Shown here: positions 1 through 9,405 of the stretch, piece by piece
Layout: each line of letters begins with the position of its first letter
How positions within the stretch are numbered: position 1 is the stretch's first letter
Assembly: GCA_035726825.1 (NCBI GenBank)
Contig: JALNTX010000002.1
Location: 310,001 to 374,000 of the forward strand
Origin: Pseudocitrobacter sp913778145
GTDB lineage: Bacteria > Pseudomonadota > Gammaproteobacteria > Enterobacterales > Enterobacteriaceae
DNA length: 64,000 nt
Direction of reading: 5' to 3'
Translations under genes and position numbers: made by a program
Notes under the pieces: generated by a model
Told to the model about the DNA's origin: nothing
The model's input: the letters and a program-made list of their open reading frames with translations, nothing else
Databases searched by the model: none

Positions 1-603
1 GGTGCAGTACATCACAATTTTCTTGTCTTTATGCGCCTGCATCATCTCGACGGCTTTCGGTAGCTGATCGCGGAACGTATCTGCCGGGATCTCCATCGCA
101 CGCTCGAAATGGCCGACTTCATACTCATAGTGGTTGCGCATATCGATAAACACCGCATCCGGGTCATCCAGCATCGCGTTCACTTCCGCCGCTTTTAAGT
201 AAGCGCCGACGTCGCTGGCGTTAAACGTGGGGTCGTCAATACCGTCAGCCACGATGCGTTCGCGCACCTTCATGCGCAGTACCCAGAACGATTTACCGTC
301 ATCATCCAGCGCGATGTTAAAGCGCAGCCCGTCCAGCGCAGGGTCAAAACCGTACAAAAGCTCACGCAGTGCATCGACATTGCTTGCGGGAACGCTAATT
401 TGCGCATTGATGCCCTCATGGGCCAAATAAATGCGACCAAATACCTTCAATTCGGAAAGGGCGATATAAAGCGCATCGCGGGTCGCTTTCGGATTAACGA
501 TACTGAAATACTTATAGAATGAGATTGTGGTGCGCGGCTCGGTTTCCGCGAGCATTTGCGCCTTCAGAGTCTCATTCGATATGCGGTTATGTAACACTGG
601 CAT
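1..603 (-). CDS. trhO: tRNA uridine-34 hydroxylase TrhO, partial (N-terminal 201 residues)
   Basis: The gene starts at the ATG at 603-601 and runs off the left edge, so only about 201 of the roughly 350 residues are visible. The protein begins MPVLHNRISNETLKAQ, matching the E. coli YceA/TrhO N-terminus. A ferredoxin-like N-terminal domain is followed by the start of the rhodanese domain (FIDMRNHYEYEVGHF). The visible part ends with VMYCT, immediately before the conserved GGIRC stretch of the family. TrhO performs oxygen-dependent 5-hydroxylation of uridine 34 in a subset of tRNAs. It is divergent from lpxL, as in E. coli. Confidence 0.93.
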   Translation of the reverse strand, partial: MPVLHNRISNETLKAQMLAETEPRTTISFYKYFSIVNPKATRDALYIALSELKVFGRIYLAHEGINAQISVPASNVDALRELLYGFDPALDGLRFNIALDDDGKSFWVLRMKVRERIVADGIDDPTFNASDVGAYLKAAEVNAMLDDPDAVFIDMRNHYEYEVGHFERAMEIPADTFRDQLPKAVEMMQAHKDKKIVMYCT

Positions 604-825
604 GGTGCTCTAATCCTGCAAAAGAGAATGAAATTTATAAGTCGAGCGGATGATATAGTAATCATCGATAATTTACATCCACACATTTTGCGCTACATTT
701 GCTTCTTTATAAAAACATCATTTGAAACATTTGCACGAATTATCGACACTCGTACTCTGGTCAGGTTTGGCTGGCGGAAAAATAGTGCGACAATAGCGGA
801 AGTGGCTCGATAAAACAGGAAAGAC

Positions 826-1746
826 ATGACCCAGTTACCCAAATTTACCGCGGCGTTGCTGCATCCACGTTACTGGCTAACCTGGCTGGGAATTGGCCTG
901 CTGTGGCTGATCGTACAATTGCCCTACCCGATCTTATATCGTCTTGGTAACGCCATTGGGCGTGTGGCGATGCGTTTTATGAAGCGGCGCGCAAAAATAG
1001 CCTATCGCAATCTTGAGCTATGCTTCCCGCAAATGAGTGAAGCAGAGCGTCATCAGCACGTGGTGAAAAACTTTGAGTCGGTCGGTATGGGCCTGATGGA
1101 AACCGGGATGGCGTGGTTCTGGCCCGATCGTCGTATCGATCGCTGGACGGATGCCAGCGGCCTCGAGCACATCGCCGCGATGCAGGAACAAAAGCGTGGA
1201 ATTTTGCTGATCGGTATCCATTTTCTGACGCTGGAAATGGGTGCGCGCATGTTCGGCTTTTTCAACCCCGGCATTGGCGTCTATCGTCCGAACGACAACC
1301 CGGTTATCGATTTACTGCAAACCTGGGGGCGGATGCGTTCCAATAAATCGATGATTGACCGGAAAGATTTGAAAGGTATGATCCGCGCGCTGAAAAACGG
1401 TGAGATTGTCTGGTATGCCCCGGACCACGACTACGGCCCACGCGCCAGCGTCTTTGCGCCGTTGTTTGCCGTTGAGCAAGCTGCCACCACGTCGGGCACG
1501 TGGATGCTGGCACGCATGTCTAAAGCCAGTATTGTGCCATTTGTGCCGCGCCGTAAACCTGACGGAAAAGGCTATGAGCTGATTATCCTGGAGCCGGAAC
1601 TCTCTCCGCCGCTGGACGACGCAGAAACCACCGCTGCGTGGATGAATAAAATTGTTGAGAAGTGCATTATGATGGCGCCAGAGCAGTATATGTGGCTGCA
1701 CCGTCGCTTCAAGACGCGCCCGAAAGGCATGCCATCACGCTACTGA
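826..1746 (+). CDS. lpxL: Lipid A biosynthesis lauroyltransferase LpxL (HtrB)
   Basis: This 306-residue inner-membrane acyltransferase has the same length as E. coli LpxL. It transfers laurate from acyl-ACP to the 2' R-3-hydroxyacyl chain of Kdo2-lipid IVA, a late step of lipid A synthesis on the cytoplasmic face. The HX4E catalytic motif is present as H132-FLTL-E137, and a hydrophobic anchor lies at about residues 18-40. The start at 826 is supported by the family length and by the MTQLPKF opening. It is divergent from trhO and is followed by a GC-rich hairpin before mdtG. Confidence 0.95.
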   Translation: MTQLPKFTAALLHPRYWLTWLGIGLLWLIVQLPYPILYRLGNAIGRVAMRFMKRRAKIAYRNLELCFPQMSEAERHQHVVKNFESVGMGLMETGMAWFWPDRRIDRWTDASGLEHIAAMQEQKRGILLIGIHFLTLEMGARMFGFFNPGIGVYRPNDNPVIDLLQTWGRMRSNKSMIDRKDLKGMIRALKNGEIVWYAPDHDYGPRASVFAPLFAVEQAATTSGTWMLARMSKASIVPFVPRRKPDGKGYELIILEPELSPPLDDAETTAAWMNKIVEKCIMMAPEQYMWLHRRFKTRPKGMPSRY

Positions 1747-1750
1747 ACCT

Positions 1751-1774
1751 TTCCGCAGCCCTTGTGGCTGCGGA
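1751..1774 (+). terminator. Hairpin downstream of lpxL
   Basis: A 10-bp stem (TTCCGCAGCC / GGCTGCGGAA) with a 4-base loop lies 5 bases after the lpxL stop. It is followed by AGCCCCCC rather than a run of T, so it may be a weak terminator or an mRNA 3' stabiliser. Confidence 0.5.
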
Positions 1775-1862
1775 AGCCCCCCATTGCAGTAACAATCACA
1801 CAAGCGCATAATTAGCAGGCTTATCGAATTCTCTGTTACTACCTGCTCACTTTTGGAATTTT

Positions 1863-3089
1863 ATGCCCGCTTCTGATGTTGATGCCCCCATAAACTGGAG
1901 ACGTAATCTTACCATCGCCTGGCTCGGCTGCTTTCTGACCGGCGCCGCATTCAGCCTGGTGATGCCTTTTCTCCCACTTTACGTCGAACAACTTGGCGTC
2001 ACCGGCCACAGTGAACTTAACCTGTGGTCAGGGATTGTCTTCAGTATTACGTTTCTGTTTTCCGCTATTGCTTCACCGTTTTGGGGCGGCCTTGCCGACC
2101 GAAAAGGTCGGCGGCTCATGCTGCTGCGTTCGGCGCTGGGGATGGCGATCGTCATGTTGCTGATGGGGCTGGCTCAGAATATCTGGCAGTTTCTGGTTTT
2201 GCGTGCGCTGCTTGGCGTGCTTGGAGGGTTCATTCCTAACGCCAACGCGTTGATTGCCACTCAGGTACCGCGCAGCAAGAGCGGCTGGGCATTAGGCACC
2301 CTTTCAACGGGTGGGGTAAGCGGCGCGCTGCTTGGGCCGCTGGCAGGGGGGCTGTTGGCCGACAGCTATGGCTTAAGGCCGGTATTCTTCATCACCGCCA
2401 CAGTGCTGTTCCTGTGCTTTGTCCTCACCTTGTTGCTGATTCGCGAACAGTTCACCCCGGTGAATAAGAAAGAGATGCTGCACGCGCGTGAGGTAATCAG
2501 CGCCCTGAAAAATCCCAAACTGGTGCTTAGCCTGTTTGTGACCACCATGATAATCCAGGTGGCTACCGGTTCTATTGCGCCAATTTTGACGCTTTATGTG
2601 CGCGATCTCGCAGGCAACGTGAGCAATATCGCCTTTATCAGCGGGATGATTGCGTCCGTGCCCGGTGTTGCGGCCTTGCTGAGCGCCCCCAGGCTCGGCA
2701 AACTGGGTGACAGAATTGGTCCGGAGAAAATCCTTATCGCCGCGCTGATAATCTCGGTCATGCTGTTGATTCCGATGTCCTTTGTGCAAACCCCCTTGCA
2801 GCTCGGCATACTGCGTTTTCTGCTCGGGGCCGCCGACGGCGCCCTGTTACCCGCGGTGCAAACGTTGCTGGTTTATAACGCCAGCAATCAGATTGCCGGG
2901 CGCATATTCAGCTATAATCAGTCGTTTCGTGATATTGGCAACGTGACAGGGCCGCTTATCGGTTCGGCGGTATCGGCGAGCTACGGTTTTCGCGCCGTGT
3001 TTTGCATCACTGCCGCCGTCGTGCTGTGCAATGCAATTTATACCGGCTTTAGCCTGCGTCGACGCGTGCCCGCTAAGACAGTCGGGTGA
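1863..3089 (+). CDS. mdtG: Multidrug efflux MFS transporter MdtG
   Basis: This 408-residue major facilitator with 12 predicted membrane segments has the same length as E. coli MdtG (YceE). The MFS loop 2-3 signature is visible as GGLADRKGRR at about residues 78-87. In E. coli the protein raises resistance to fosfomycin and deoxycholate and belongs to the MarA/SoxS/Rob regulon. I did not find a convincing marbox by eye. It lies between lpxL and msyB in the conserved order and is transcribed in the same direction as both. Confidence 0.93.
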   Translation: MPASDVDAPINWRRNLTIAWLGCFLTGAAFSLVMPFLPLYVEQLGVTGHSELNLWSGIVFSITFLFSAIASPFWGGLADRKGRRLMLLRSALGMAIVMLLMGLAQNIWQFLVLRALLGVLGGFIPNANALIATQVPRSKSGWALGTLSTGGVSGALLGPLAGGLLADSYGLRPVFFITATVLFLCFVLTLLLIREQFTPVNKKEMLHAREVISALKNPKLVLSLFVTTMIIQVATGSIAPILTLYVRDLAGNVSNIAFISGMIASVPGVAALLSAPRLGKLGDRIGPEKILIAALIISVMLLIPMSFVQTPLQLGILRFLLGAADGALLPAVQTLLVYNASNQIAGRIFSYNQSFRDIGNVTGPLIGSAVSASYGFRAVFCITAAVVLCNAIYTGFSLRRRVPAKTVG

Positions 3090-3210
3090 TTTTCTGCCAT
3101 TTTTTCTTGTCAGTTCCAATCTTAAGCTATTCTTTTCCTGAATATACCCGGAATGTTACCCGCCCCGGCGGGCAACATCCGAGACCACGTCAAATCGCAG
3201 GGAGAATAAG

Positions 3211-3585
3211 ATGACTATGTATGCCACGCTTGAAGAAGCTATTGACGCGGCGCGAGAAGAGTTCCTCGCCGATAACCCTTCCGTCGAAGAGAGCGATGCG
3301 GATGTTCAGCAACTGAACATCCAGAAGTACGTTTTACAGGATGGTGACATTATGTGGCAGGCGGAATTCTTTGCTGACGACAGCGAAGAAGGCGAATGTC
3401 TGCCGATGTTGAGTGGGGAAGCGGCCCAGAGCGTCTTTGACGGCGATTATGACGAAATCGAGCTACGCCAGGAGTGGCTGGAAGAGAATACGCTTCACGA
3501 ATGGGATGAAGGTGAATTTCAGCTTGAGCCTCCGCTGGATACCGAAGAGGGCCAGGCCGCAGCTGATGAGTGGGACGAGCGCTGA
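3211..3585 (+). CDS. msyB: Acidic protein MsyB
   Basis: This 124-residue, very acidic cytoplasmic protein matches MsyB in length and in the opening TMYATLEEAIDAAREEF. In E. coli, MsyB was found as a multicopy suppressor of secA/secY defects; its normal role is unclear. The SD GGGAGAA sits just before the ATG. The TGA stop (3583-3585) directly abuts the reverse-strand stop codon of yceK (3586-3588) with no bases between them. Confidence 0.92.
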   Translation: MTMYATLEEAIDAAREEFLADNPSVEESDADVQQLNIQKYVLQDGDIMWQAEFFADDSEEGECLPMLSGEAAQSVFDGDYDEIELRQEWLEENTLHEWDEGEFQLEPPLDTEEGQAAADEWDER

Positions 3586-3813
3586 TTATTCGTAAGGACC
3601 ATGGCTGGCATCAATAGGCAGCAACAGCGTATCGAAGATCAGTGAGAACGGCAGATCGATAATTGTCAGCCAGCGCCATGCAGAATCGCGCAGATCCCAC
3701 TGCACGCCGGGATAGTATTGGTTTCCATGGCCCTGGCCCGGAATAGTACGGCTGATAACGCTGCCGCATCCGCTCAGGACAAACGTCATGGCAATGACCA
3801 GAACAAATTTCAT
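3586..3813 (-). CDS. yceK: YceK family small lipoprotein
   Basis: This 75-residue protein has a lipoprotein signal peptide whose lipobox LSGC places the acylated cysteine at residue 16, so it should be anchored in the outer or inner membrane. A hydrophobic stretch lies at about residues 49-65. It matches YceK of E. coli, which has no known biochemical function. It lies downstream of opgGH beyond a terminator and converges on msyB. Confidence 0.9.
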   Translation of the reverse strand: MKFVLVIAMTFVLSGCGSVISRTIPGQGHGNQYYPGVQWDLRDSAWRWLTIIDLPFSLIFDTLLLPIDASHGPYE

Positions 3814-3833
3814 GCAACTCCTCCGACGTAAGA

Positions 3834-3866
3834 CAAAAAAATACCGGCTTTAACGCCGGTATTTTT
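3834..3866 (-). terminator. Terminator of the opgGH operon
   Basis: The stem ATACCGGC / GCCGGTAT (3841-3860) is flanked by T-runs on both strands. On the minus strand it is followed by seven T residues and lies between the opgH stop and the yceK start, as expected for an intrinsic terminator. Confidence 0.85.
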
Positions 3867-3879
3867 CTTTTTTTACGGC

Positions 3880-6408
3880 TTATTTTGCTTTCATCGCCAG
3901 CGGGTTAATCGCCAGTTTAGAATACTCATCCACCCAGGAAGTGTATTTCTCTGGTGCAGCCCATACACGATAGTGCAGACGCGCCATGGTCACCGGGTCG
4001 CTCAGCAGGACCAGACGGCGGTCGCGGTTGAGTTTATCCGGCGTTTCGTTCAACGCCTGTTCAACGTGACGGTCGCGCGCAATCTCCAGCACATGACTGG
4101 CACGGTGACGTGCGGTTGCCATGGCGGTCGCCAGCGCGTTATATGACGGGTTAAACACCGCGTGCATAAAACCATCTTCCAGCGTGCGATTACGGTTCAG
4201 TTGCAGATAGGCATCCGTATCAGCCAGTACTTTCGGCGTGTTGTACTCTTCCGGGATCAGGAACAGTTTCCAGCGTTTGGTGCGCAGACCAACCGTTGAA
4301 CGGCTCGAAATCACCGAGACGAACGGCGAAAGAATCAGCGAGAAGACAATCGGCGCCAGCCAGAACAGGAAGCGCAGATCCAGCCATGCCATCCCGACCG
4401 CCCACACCAGCCCCAGCAGCAGCTGAGAACCGTGACGCATAAACGCTTCGCCCCACGGGGTAGAGTCATCATCACGCTGCGGCGAGTTCCAGACCACTTC
4501 CCAGCCAAGGAACGCGCTGACCACGAACACGGTGTGGAACAGCATGCGCACAGGCGCCAGCAGCACGGAGAATAGCACTTCCAGCAGCAGAGAAATCGTC
4601 ACGCGAATAAAGCCGCCGTACTCTTTCGGCCCTTTACACCACACCAGAATAATACTGAGCAGTTTCGGCAGGAACAGCAGCACCATTGTTGACGCGAACA
4701 GCGCTATCGCCAGTTCAGGACGCCACTGCGGCCACACCGGGAACAGCTGACGCGGCTGCAGGAAGTACTGCGGTTCAGTGAGCGCATGCACCACCTGAAG
4801 CGCCGTAGACAACGCCAGGAACAGGAACCACAGCGGTGCTGAAAGATAAGACATCACGCCGGTCAGGAACACTGCACGGTGAACCGGGTGCATCCCTTTT
4901 ACCAGGAACAGGCGGAAGTTCATCAGGTTACCCTGACACCAGCGGCGGTCACGCTTCAGCTCATCAAGCAGGTTCGGCGGCAGTTCTTCATAGGAGCCCG
5001 GCAGGTCATAGGCAATCCAGACGCCCCACCCTGCACGACGCATCAGCGCCGCTTCCACGAAGTCGTGCGACAGAATCGACCCGGCGAAGTTACCGTCACC
5101 CGGCAGCGGTGCTAACGCACAGTGCTCGATAAACGGTTTCACGCGGATAATCGCGTTATGCCCCCAGTAGTGAGATTCACCCAACTGCCAGAAGTGAAGA
5201 CCAGCGGTAAACAGCGGGCCATAGACGCGCGTGGCGAACTGCTGGCAACGGGCATACAGCGTATCCATACCGGACGCACGCGGTGAAGACTGGATGATCC
5301 CGGCGTTCGGGTTCGCTTCCATCAGGCGCACGAGGTTGGTCAGGCAATCGCCGGACATCACGGAGTCAGCATCCAGCACCACCATGTAGCTGTATTCGCT
5401 ACCCCAGCGGCGGCAGAAGTCATCGATGTTGCCGCTTTTACGCTTCACACGACGACGACGACGACGGTAGAAGATCTGCCCTTCGCCCTGCACTTCAGCA
5501 ATCAGTTCCATCCACGCTTTCTGCTCAGCCACGCAGATATCCGGGTTGTAGCTGTCGCTCAGGATGTACACATCGAAGTGCTTCTGTTGACCGGTCGCTT
5601 TCACCGATTCCCATGTTGCACGCAAGCCCGCGAAGACGCGATCGACGTCTTCATTACAGATAGGCATGATAAGCGCGGTACGATGTTCCGGATTCAGCGC
5701 TTCATTTCCCACCGTGGACGCGGAAATACTGTATTTATCCCGGCCAATCAGCAGTTGCAGGAAGCCCATCAGCGCGGTCCAGAAACCGGCGGAAACCCAG
5801 CAGAACAGAACAGCGAACAGTACCAGAATGCCACTTTGCAGCAGATACGGCAGCAGCTGCATAAAGGAGACCCACAGGTCCTGGCCAACCATATCAACCG
5901 GGTTGATGAACGCCCAACCCTGATACGGCAGGATGGTTTTCATGTACCAGGTCGCCACCACCGTCTGCGCCAGCGTCAGGATCAGCAAAATGTAACGGCG
6001 GATAGAACCGGTCGTACGCCATTTTTGCTCATGCTCCTGCTCTTCTTTCGTCAGACGAGAGACATAGCGCGGCGTTACGTCACGTCCGCGCAGGCGATCC
6101 CAGAAGCGGCCAATCGGGTTGGTACGCCATGGGTCCGGGAACATAGAAGAACGCTTCGCTTTTGGCATTGCCTGAAGCTGGGTGCGCCCTTCGTCATCTT
6201 TAATGAGCTGGTCACCGGCCAGAGAATCTGGCCAGTTTTGCTCAAGACGCGCTTTCACCGATGCGAGTGGGGTATCGTCATCGCGTTCAAACGTTTGATG
6301 CTCGGTATCCAGCGCTTCGTGCACGGCACGCAGGCTGGAATCGGGCAGCGCCGCTTTTTCCGCCTCCGTGAGCGACAGCGCGTCAATGTACTTCGTTGTC
6401 TTATTCAT
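3880..6408 (-). CDS. opgH: Glucan glucosyltransferase OpgH (MdoH)
   Basis: This 842-residue inner-membrane glycosyltransferase elongates the beta-1,2 backbone of osmoregulated periplasmic glucans (OPGs) from UDP-glucose. The start is set at MNKTTKYIDAL (6408), which overlaps the opgG stop by 8 bases as in E. coli. The family 2 glycosyltransferase core shows LDADS (metal-binding DxD type) and RDRRWCQGN (QxxRW type). Several membrane segments flank the cytoplasmic domain. In E. coli OpgH also couples UDP-glucose level to cell size through FtsZ. The family reference length is 847. Confidence 0.95.
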   Translation of the reverse strand: MNKTTKYIDALSLTEAEKAALPDSSLRAVHEALDTEHQTFERDDDTPLASVKARLEQNWPDSLAGDQLIKDDEGRTQLQAMPKAKRSSMFPDPWRTNPIGRFWDRLRGRDVTPRYVSRLTKEEQEHEQKWRTTGSIRRYILLILTLAQTVVATWYMKTILPYQGWAFINPVDMVGQDLWVSFMQLLPYLLQSGILVLFAVLFCWVSAGFWTALMGFLQLLIGRDKYSISASTVGNEALNPEHRTALIMPICNEDVDRVFAGLRATWESVKATGQQKHFDVYILSDSYNPDICVAEQKAWMELIAEVQGEGQIFYRRRRRRVKRKSGNIDDFCRRWGSEYSYMVVLDADSVMSGDCLTNLVRLMEANPNAGIIQSSPRASGMDTLYARCQQFATRVYGPLFTAGLHFWQLGESHYWGHNAIIRVKPFIEHCALAPLPGDGNFAGSILSHDFVEAALMRRAGWGVWIAYDLPGSYEELPPNLLDELKRDRRWCQGNLMNFRLFLVKGMHPVHRAVFLTGVMSYLSAPLWFLFLALSTALQVVHALTEPQYFLQPRQLFPVWPQWRPELAIALFASTMVLLFLPKLLSIILVWCKGPKEYGGFIRVTISLLLEVLFSVLLAPVRMLFHTVFVVSAFLGWEVVWNSPQRDDDSTPWGEAFMRHGSQLLLGLVWAVGMAWLDLRFLFWLAPIVFSLILSPFVSVISSRSTVGLRTKRWKLFLIPEEYNTPKVLADTDAYLQLNRNRTLEDGFMHAVFNPSYNALATAMATARHRASHVLEIARDRHVEQALNETPDKLNRDRRLVLLSDPVTMARLHYRVWAAPEKYTSWVDEYSKLAINPLAMKAK

Positions 6409-7954
6409 TGGCAGGCAGCTGATAGCTCCAGGTTTCACTCAGCGTTTGGTCCGCGTTGACCAGCGCCGCGCGCATTTCAGTGGTTTTCTTCGGATCTTTC
6501 ACTTTAACGCGCAACGTCAAGCGCCAGCCTTTAGTGACCGGGTTATAACGTACGCTGTTTTCAACGATTTCACCGTTGTCGCCAATGCTGGCTTGTGAAG
6601 TAACAGACGTATCCTGCGGCAGTTTTTTCATGTCCGCGCCAGTGAAATCAACCACGAAGGCCAGCGTGCCGTCAGGTTGACGAATCAGGTTGGACTGTTT
6701 CACATCACCGGTAGAACGACGCGTCTGCACGACATACGCGCTATCCGGCGCATGCAGTTTGTCTTCGTCACGGCTGAAGGTGATGCTGTACTTATAGTTC
6801 ATCTCTTTACCGGCTTCCGGGAGTTGATCCGGCGTCCAGTAAGCGACGATGTTATCGTTGGTTTCATCGTTGGTTGGAATTTCAACCAGCTCGACAGTCC
6901 CTTTACCCCAATCACCTTCCGGGGTGATCCAGGCGCTTGGACGCAGGTCGTAACGATCGTCGAGATCTTCAAAGCGGGAGAACTGGCGGCCACGCTGCAA
7001 CAGGCCAAAGCCCTGCGGATTTTCAGTCGCATAGCTGCTGACGGCCAGATGTTTCGGGTTATTCAACGGACGCCAGATCCATTCACCGTTGCCAGCGTGG
7101 ATCGACAGACCGTTAGAGTCGTGTAGTTCCGGGCGATAGTTAGTAACCTGCGACGGCTGGTTCGGCCCAAACAGGAACATGCTGGTCAGCGGCGCAACGC
7201 CCAGTTTACCCACTTTGTCACGCAGGTAAATTTTGGTCTGTACGTCCACCACGGTGTCGCGGCCCGGCATGATAACAAAACGGTAAGCCCCGGTGGCGCG
7301 CGGAGAATCCAGCAGCGCATAGATTGTCAGGCGCTTATCGGTCGCTTTCGGGCGTTCAATCCAGTATTCGCGGAAACGCGGGAACTCTTCGCCGGACGGC
7401 AGCGCGGTGTCGATAGCAAGACCACGTGCGGACAAGCCATATACCTGACCCTGACCCAGAACGCGGAAGTAGCTTGCGCCCAGCATACTGACGATTTCGT
7501 CGTTTTTACCTTTGCTGTTAATCGGGTAAAGCACTTTGAACCCGGCAAAGCCAAGGTCTTTTACGGTGTCTTTATCGTGCTGTACATCGCCGAAGTTAAA
7601 GTAGTCCGGATTGTATTTGATTTTGCGTACGGACGTCGCGGTAACTTCGTTAATGGTAACCGGCGTGTCGAAGTACATACCCTGGTGGTAGAACTCGAGC
7701 TTAAATGGGGTCTTAACGTTGCTCCAGTAGGCCTTGTCGTGGTTGAACTGAATCTGTTGGTAGTCCGCGTATTTCATCTCGCGGAATACGGAAGGCAGGT
7801 TGCTTTTCGGCGCTTCATAGCTCTTCCCGGCCAGTGATTTCGCCTGCTTTGCAACGTCATCAATGCTAAACGCCCATGCAGATGAAGTACACAGGGACAA
7901 CATTACGGCAGCGCCAATCCAGCGCATTTTCATCATCTGTGGTTTATTGTTCAT
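6401..7954 (-). CDS. opgG: Glucan biosynthesis protein OpgG (MdoG)
   Basis: This periplasmic protein is required for OPG backbone synthesis and branching. Its sequence is nearly collinear with E. coli MdoG (511 residues), including the C-terminus WSYQLPANE. The signal peptide ends at SAWA before FSIDDVAKQ. Two starts are possible: MNNKPQMMKM at 7954 (517 aa), which has the purine-rich GGGGGAAG about 12 bases upstream, and MMKMRW at 7936 (511 aa, the E. coli start). It forms an operon with opgH through an 8-base overlap and is divergent from opgC. Confidence 0.95.
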   Translation of the reverse strand: MNNKPQMMKMRWIGAAVMLSLCTSSAWAFSIDDVAKQAKSLAGKSYEAPKSNLPSVFREMKYADYQQIQFNHDKAYWSNVKTPFKLEFYHQGMYFDTPVTINEVTATSVRKIKYNPDYFNFGDVQHDKDTVKDLGFAGFKVLYPINSKGKNDEIVSMLGASYFRVLGQGQVYGLSARGLAIDTALPSGEEFPRFREYWIERPKATDKRLTIYALLDSPRATGAYRFVIMPGRDTVVDVQTKIYLRDKVGKLGVAPLTSMFLFGPNQPSQVTNYRPELHDSNGLSIHAGNGEWIWRPLNNPKHLAVSSYATENPQGFGLLQRGRQFSRFEDLDDRYDLRPSAWITPEGDWGKGTVELVEIPTNDETNDNIVAYWTPDQLPEAGKEMNYKYSITFSRDEDKLHAPDSAYVVQTRRSTGDVKQSNLIRQPDGTLAFVVDFTGADMKKLPQDTSVTSQASIGDNGEIVENSVRYNPVTKGWRLTLRVKVKDPKKTTEMRAALVNADQTLSETWSYQLPANE

Positions 7955-8206
7955 ATAGCTAAGCACTTCCCCCTTTGTGTGCTTAAATCGATCCGATCCA
8001 TTTTACTGGAAACTCAAGCAATCCGACAACATAATCCCCATATTGTTCAGCATAGCGGCTCAGGGAATAAGCAACCGTTAACTGCTTTTTGCACTTTGCG
8101 TGCTTATCCTGGAGACAGGTACCCGGACTTGGTGTAGGGTTGCGTCGAATGTAAACGTTATCGCCGCGTGCGATAAGACGAATAGTCTGAGAATTTAGCT
8201 AACTCT

Positions 8207-9358
8207 ATGAATAATGTACCTGCACAGCGCGAGTATTTCCTTGATTCCATCCGCGCATGGCTGATGCTTCTGGGTATCCCTTTTCACATTTCTCTGATTT
8301 ACTCCAGCCACACCTGGCATGTGAACAGCGTCGAGCCGTCATGGTGGCTTACGCTCTTTAATGATTTTATTCATGCCTTCCGTATGCAGGTGTTTTTTGT
8401 CATCTCCGGCTACTTCTCCTACATGCTATTTCTGCGTTATCCGCTGAAGAAATGGTGGAAAGTGCGCGTAGAGCGCGTCGGGATCCCGATGTTGACCGCC
8501 ATCCCCTTGCTAACGTTGCCGCAGTTTCTGATGCTGCAACACGTTAAAGGCAAGACGGAAAGCTGGCACACGCTGTCGCTCTATGACAAATATAATACGC
8601 TGGTATGGGAACTGGTGTCGCATCTGTGGTTTTTATTGGTTCTTGTGGTATTGACCACACTTGGCATCTGGGCATTCAACGTCATGAAACGTCGTCAAAC
8701 GCCGGGTCGCCTCGATAATCTCACCATGGGCAAGTTGACGGTTTATTTCCTGCTGCTGGGCGTCCTGTATGCCGCAATCAGACGCACGCTGTTTATCGTT
8801 TATCCGTCAATCCTCAGCGATGGCCTGTTTAACTTTGTGGTAATGCAGACGCTGTTCTATGTGCCCTTCTTTGTGCTGGGCGCGCTGGCGTTTATTCACC
8901 CGCGCGTAAAAGCGCTGTTTACCACTACGTCCTGGCCGTGCGTGATTGCCGCCATTGCGGGTTTCATCGCCTATCGACTGAACCAACAATATGGTTCCGG
9001 CGATGCATGGATGTATGAAACTGAGTCGGTGATCACCATGGTGCTGGGCCTGTGGATGGTAAATGTGGTGTTCTCGCTGGGCCACCGTCTGCTGAATTTC
9101 CAGTCTGCGCGCGTCACCTACTTCGTTAACGCCTCGCTGTTTATCTATCTGGTGCACCATCCGCTGACGCTCTTTTATGGCGCGTGGATCACCCCGAATA
9201 TTAGTTCCAATATCGTGGGCTTTATTACCGGGCTGGTCTTTGTGATTGGCTGTGCGCTGGTGCTGTATGAAATTCACCTGCGCATTCCGGTGCTGCGTTT
9301 CCTGTTCTCAGGCAAACCGCAGCAGAAGGTAGAAAAAGCACAGCCTTCACGCGGCTAA
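8207..9358 (+). CDS. opgC: Glucans biosynthesis protein OpgC (MdoC), OPG succinyltransferase
   Basis: This 383-residue polytopic inner-membrane protein of the acyltransferase 3 family has about ten predicted membrane segments. It starts MNNVPAQREYFLDSIRAWLM; the early R-x-W segment is typical of the family. It adds succinyl groups to periplasmic glucans and makes them anionic. It is divergent from opgGH across a 252-base gap that must hold both promoters. E. coli OpgC has 385 residues. Confidence 0.94.
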   Translation: MNNVPAQREYFLDSIRAWLMLLGIPFHISLIYSSHTWHVNSVEPSWWLTLFNDFIHAFRMQVFFVISGYFSYMLFLRYPLKKWWKVRVERVGIPMLTAIPLLTLPQFLMLQHVKGKTESWHTLSLYDKYNTLVWELVSHLWFLLVLVVLTTLGIWAFNVMKRRQTPGRLDNLTMGKLTVYFLLLGVLYAAIRRTLFIVYPSILSDGLFNFVVMQTLFYVPFFVLGALAFIHPRVKALFTTTSWPCVIAAIAGFIAYRLNQQYGSGDAWMYETESVITMVLGLWMVNVVFSLGHRLLNFQSARVTYFVNASLFIYLVHHPLTLFYGAWITPNISSNIVGFITGLVFVIGCALVLYEIHLRIPVLRFLFSGKPQQKVEKAQPSRG

Positions 9359-9370
9359 CGCACAAACAAA

Positions 9371-9405
9371 AACGCCTGATACGTTGCGGTATCAGGCGTT
9401 TTTTT
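9371..9405. terminator. Bidirectional terminator between opgC and ymdB
   Basis: A perfect 12-bp stem (AACGCCTGATAC / GTATCAGGCGTT) is followed by seven or more T on the plus strand, with an A-run before it that gives T on the minus strand. It serves opgC and the convergent ymdB. The ymdB stop codon (9404-9406) overlaps the plus-strand T-run. Confidence 0.88.

Noticed and set aside
628..813. Open frame of 61 codons between trhO and lpxL
   Set aside because: It lies in the divergent promoter region and lacks family resemblance; it is more likely leader and promoter DNA.
5578..6459. Long plus-strand open frame of 293 codons
   Set aside because: It is antisense to opgH, which is clearly coding, and the product is an Arg/Gln/His-rich shadow sequence without any family features.
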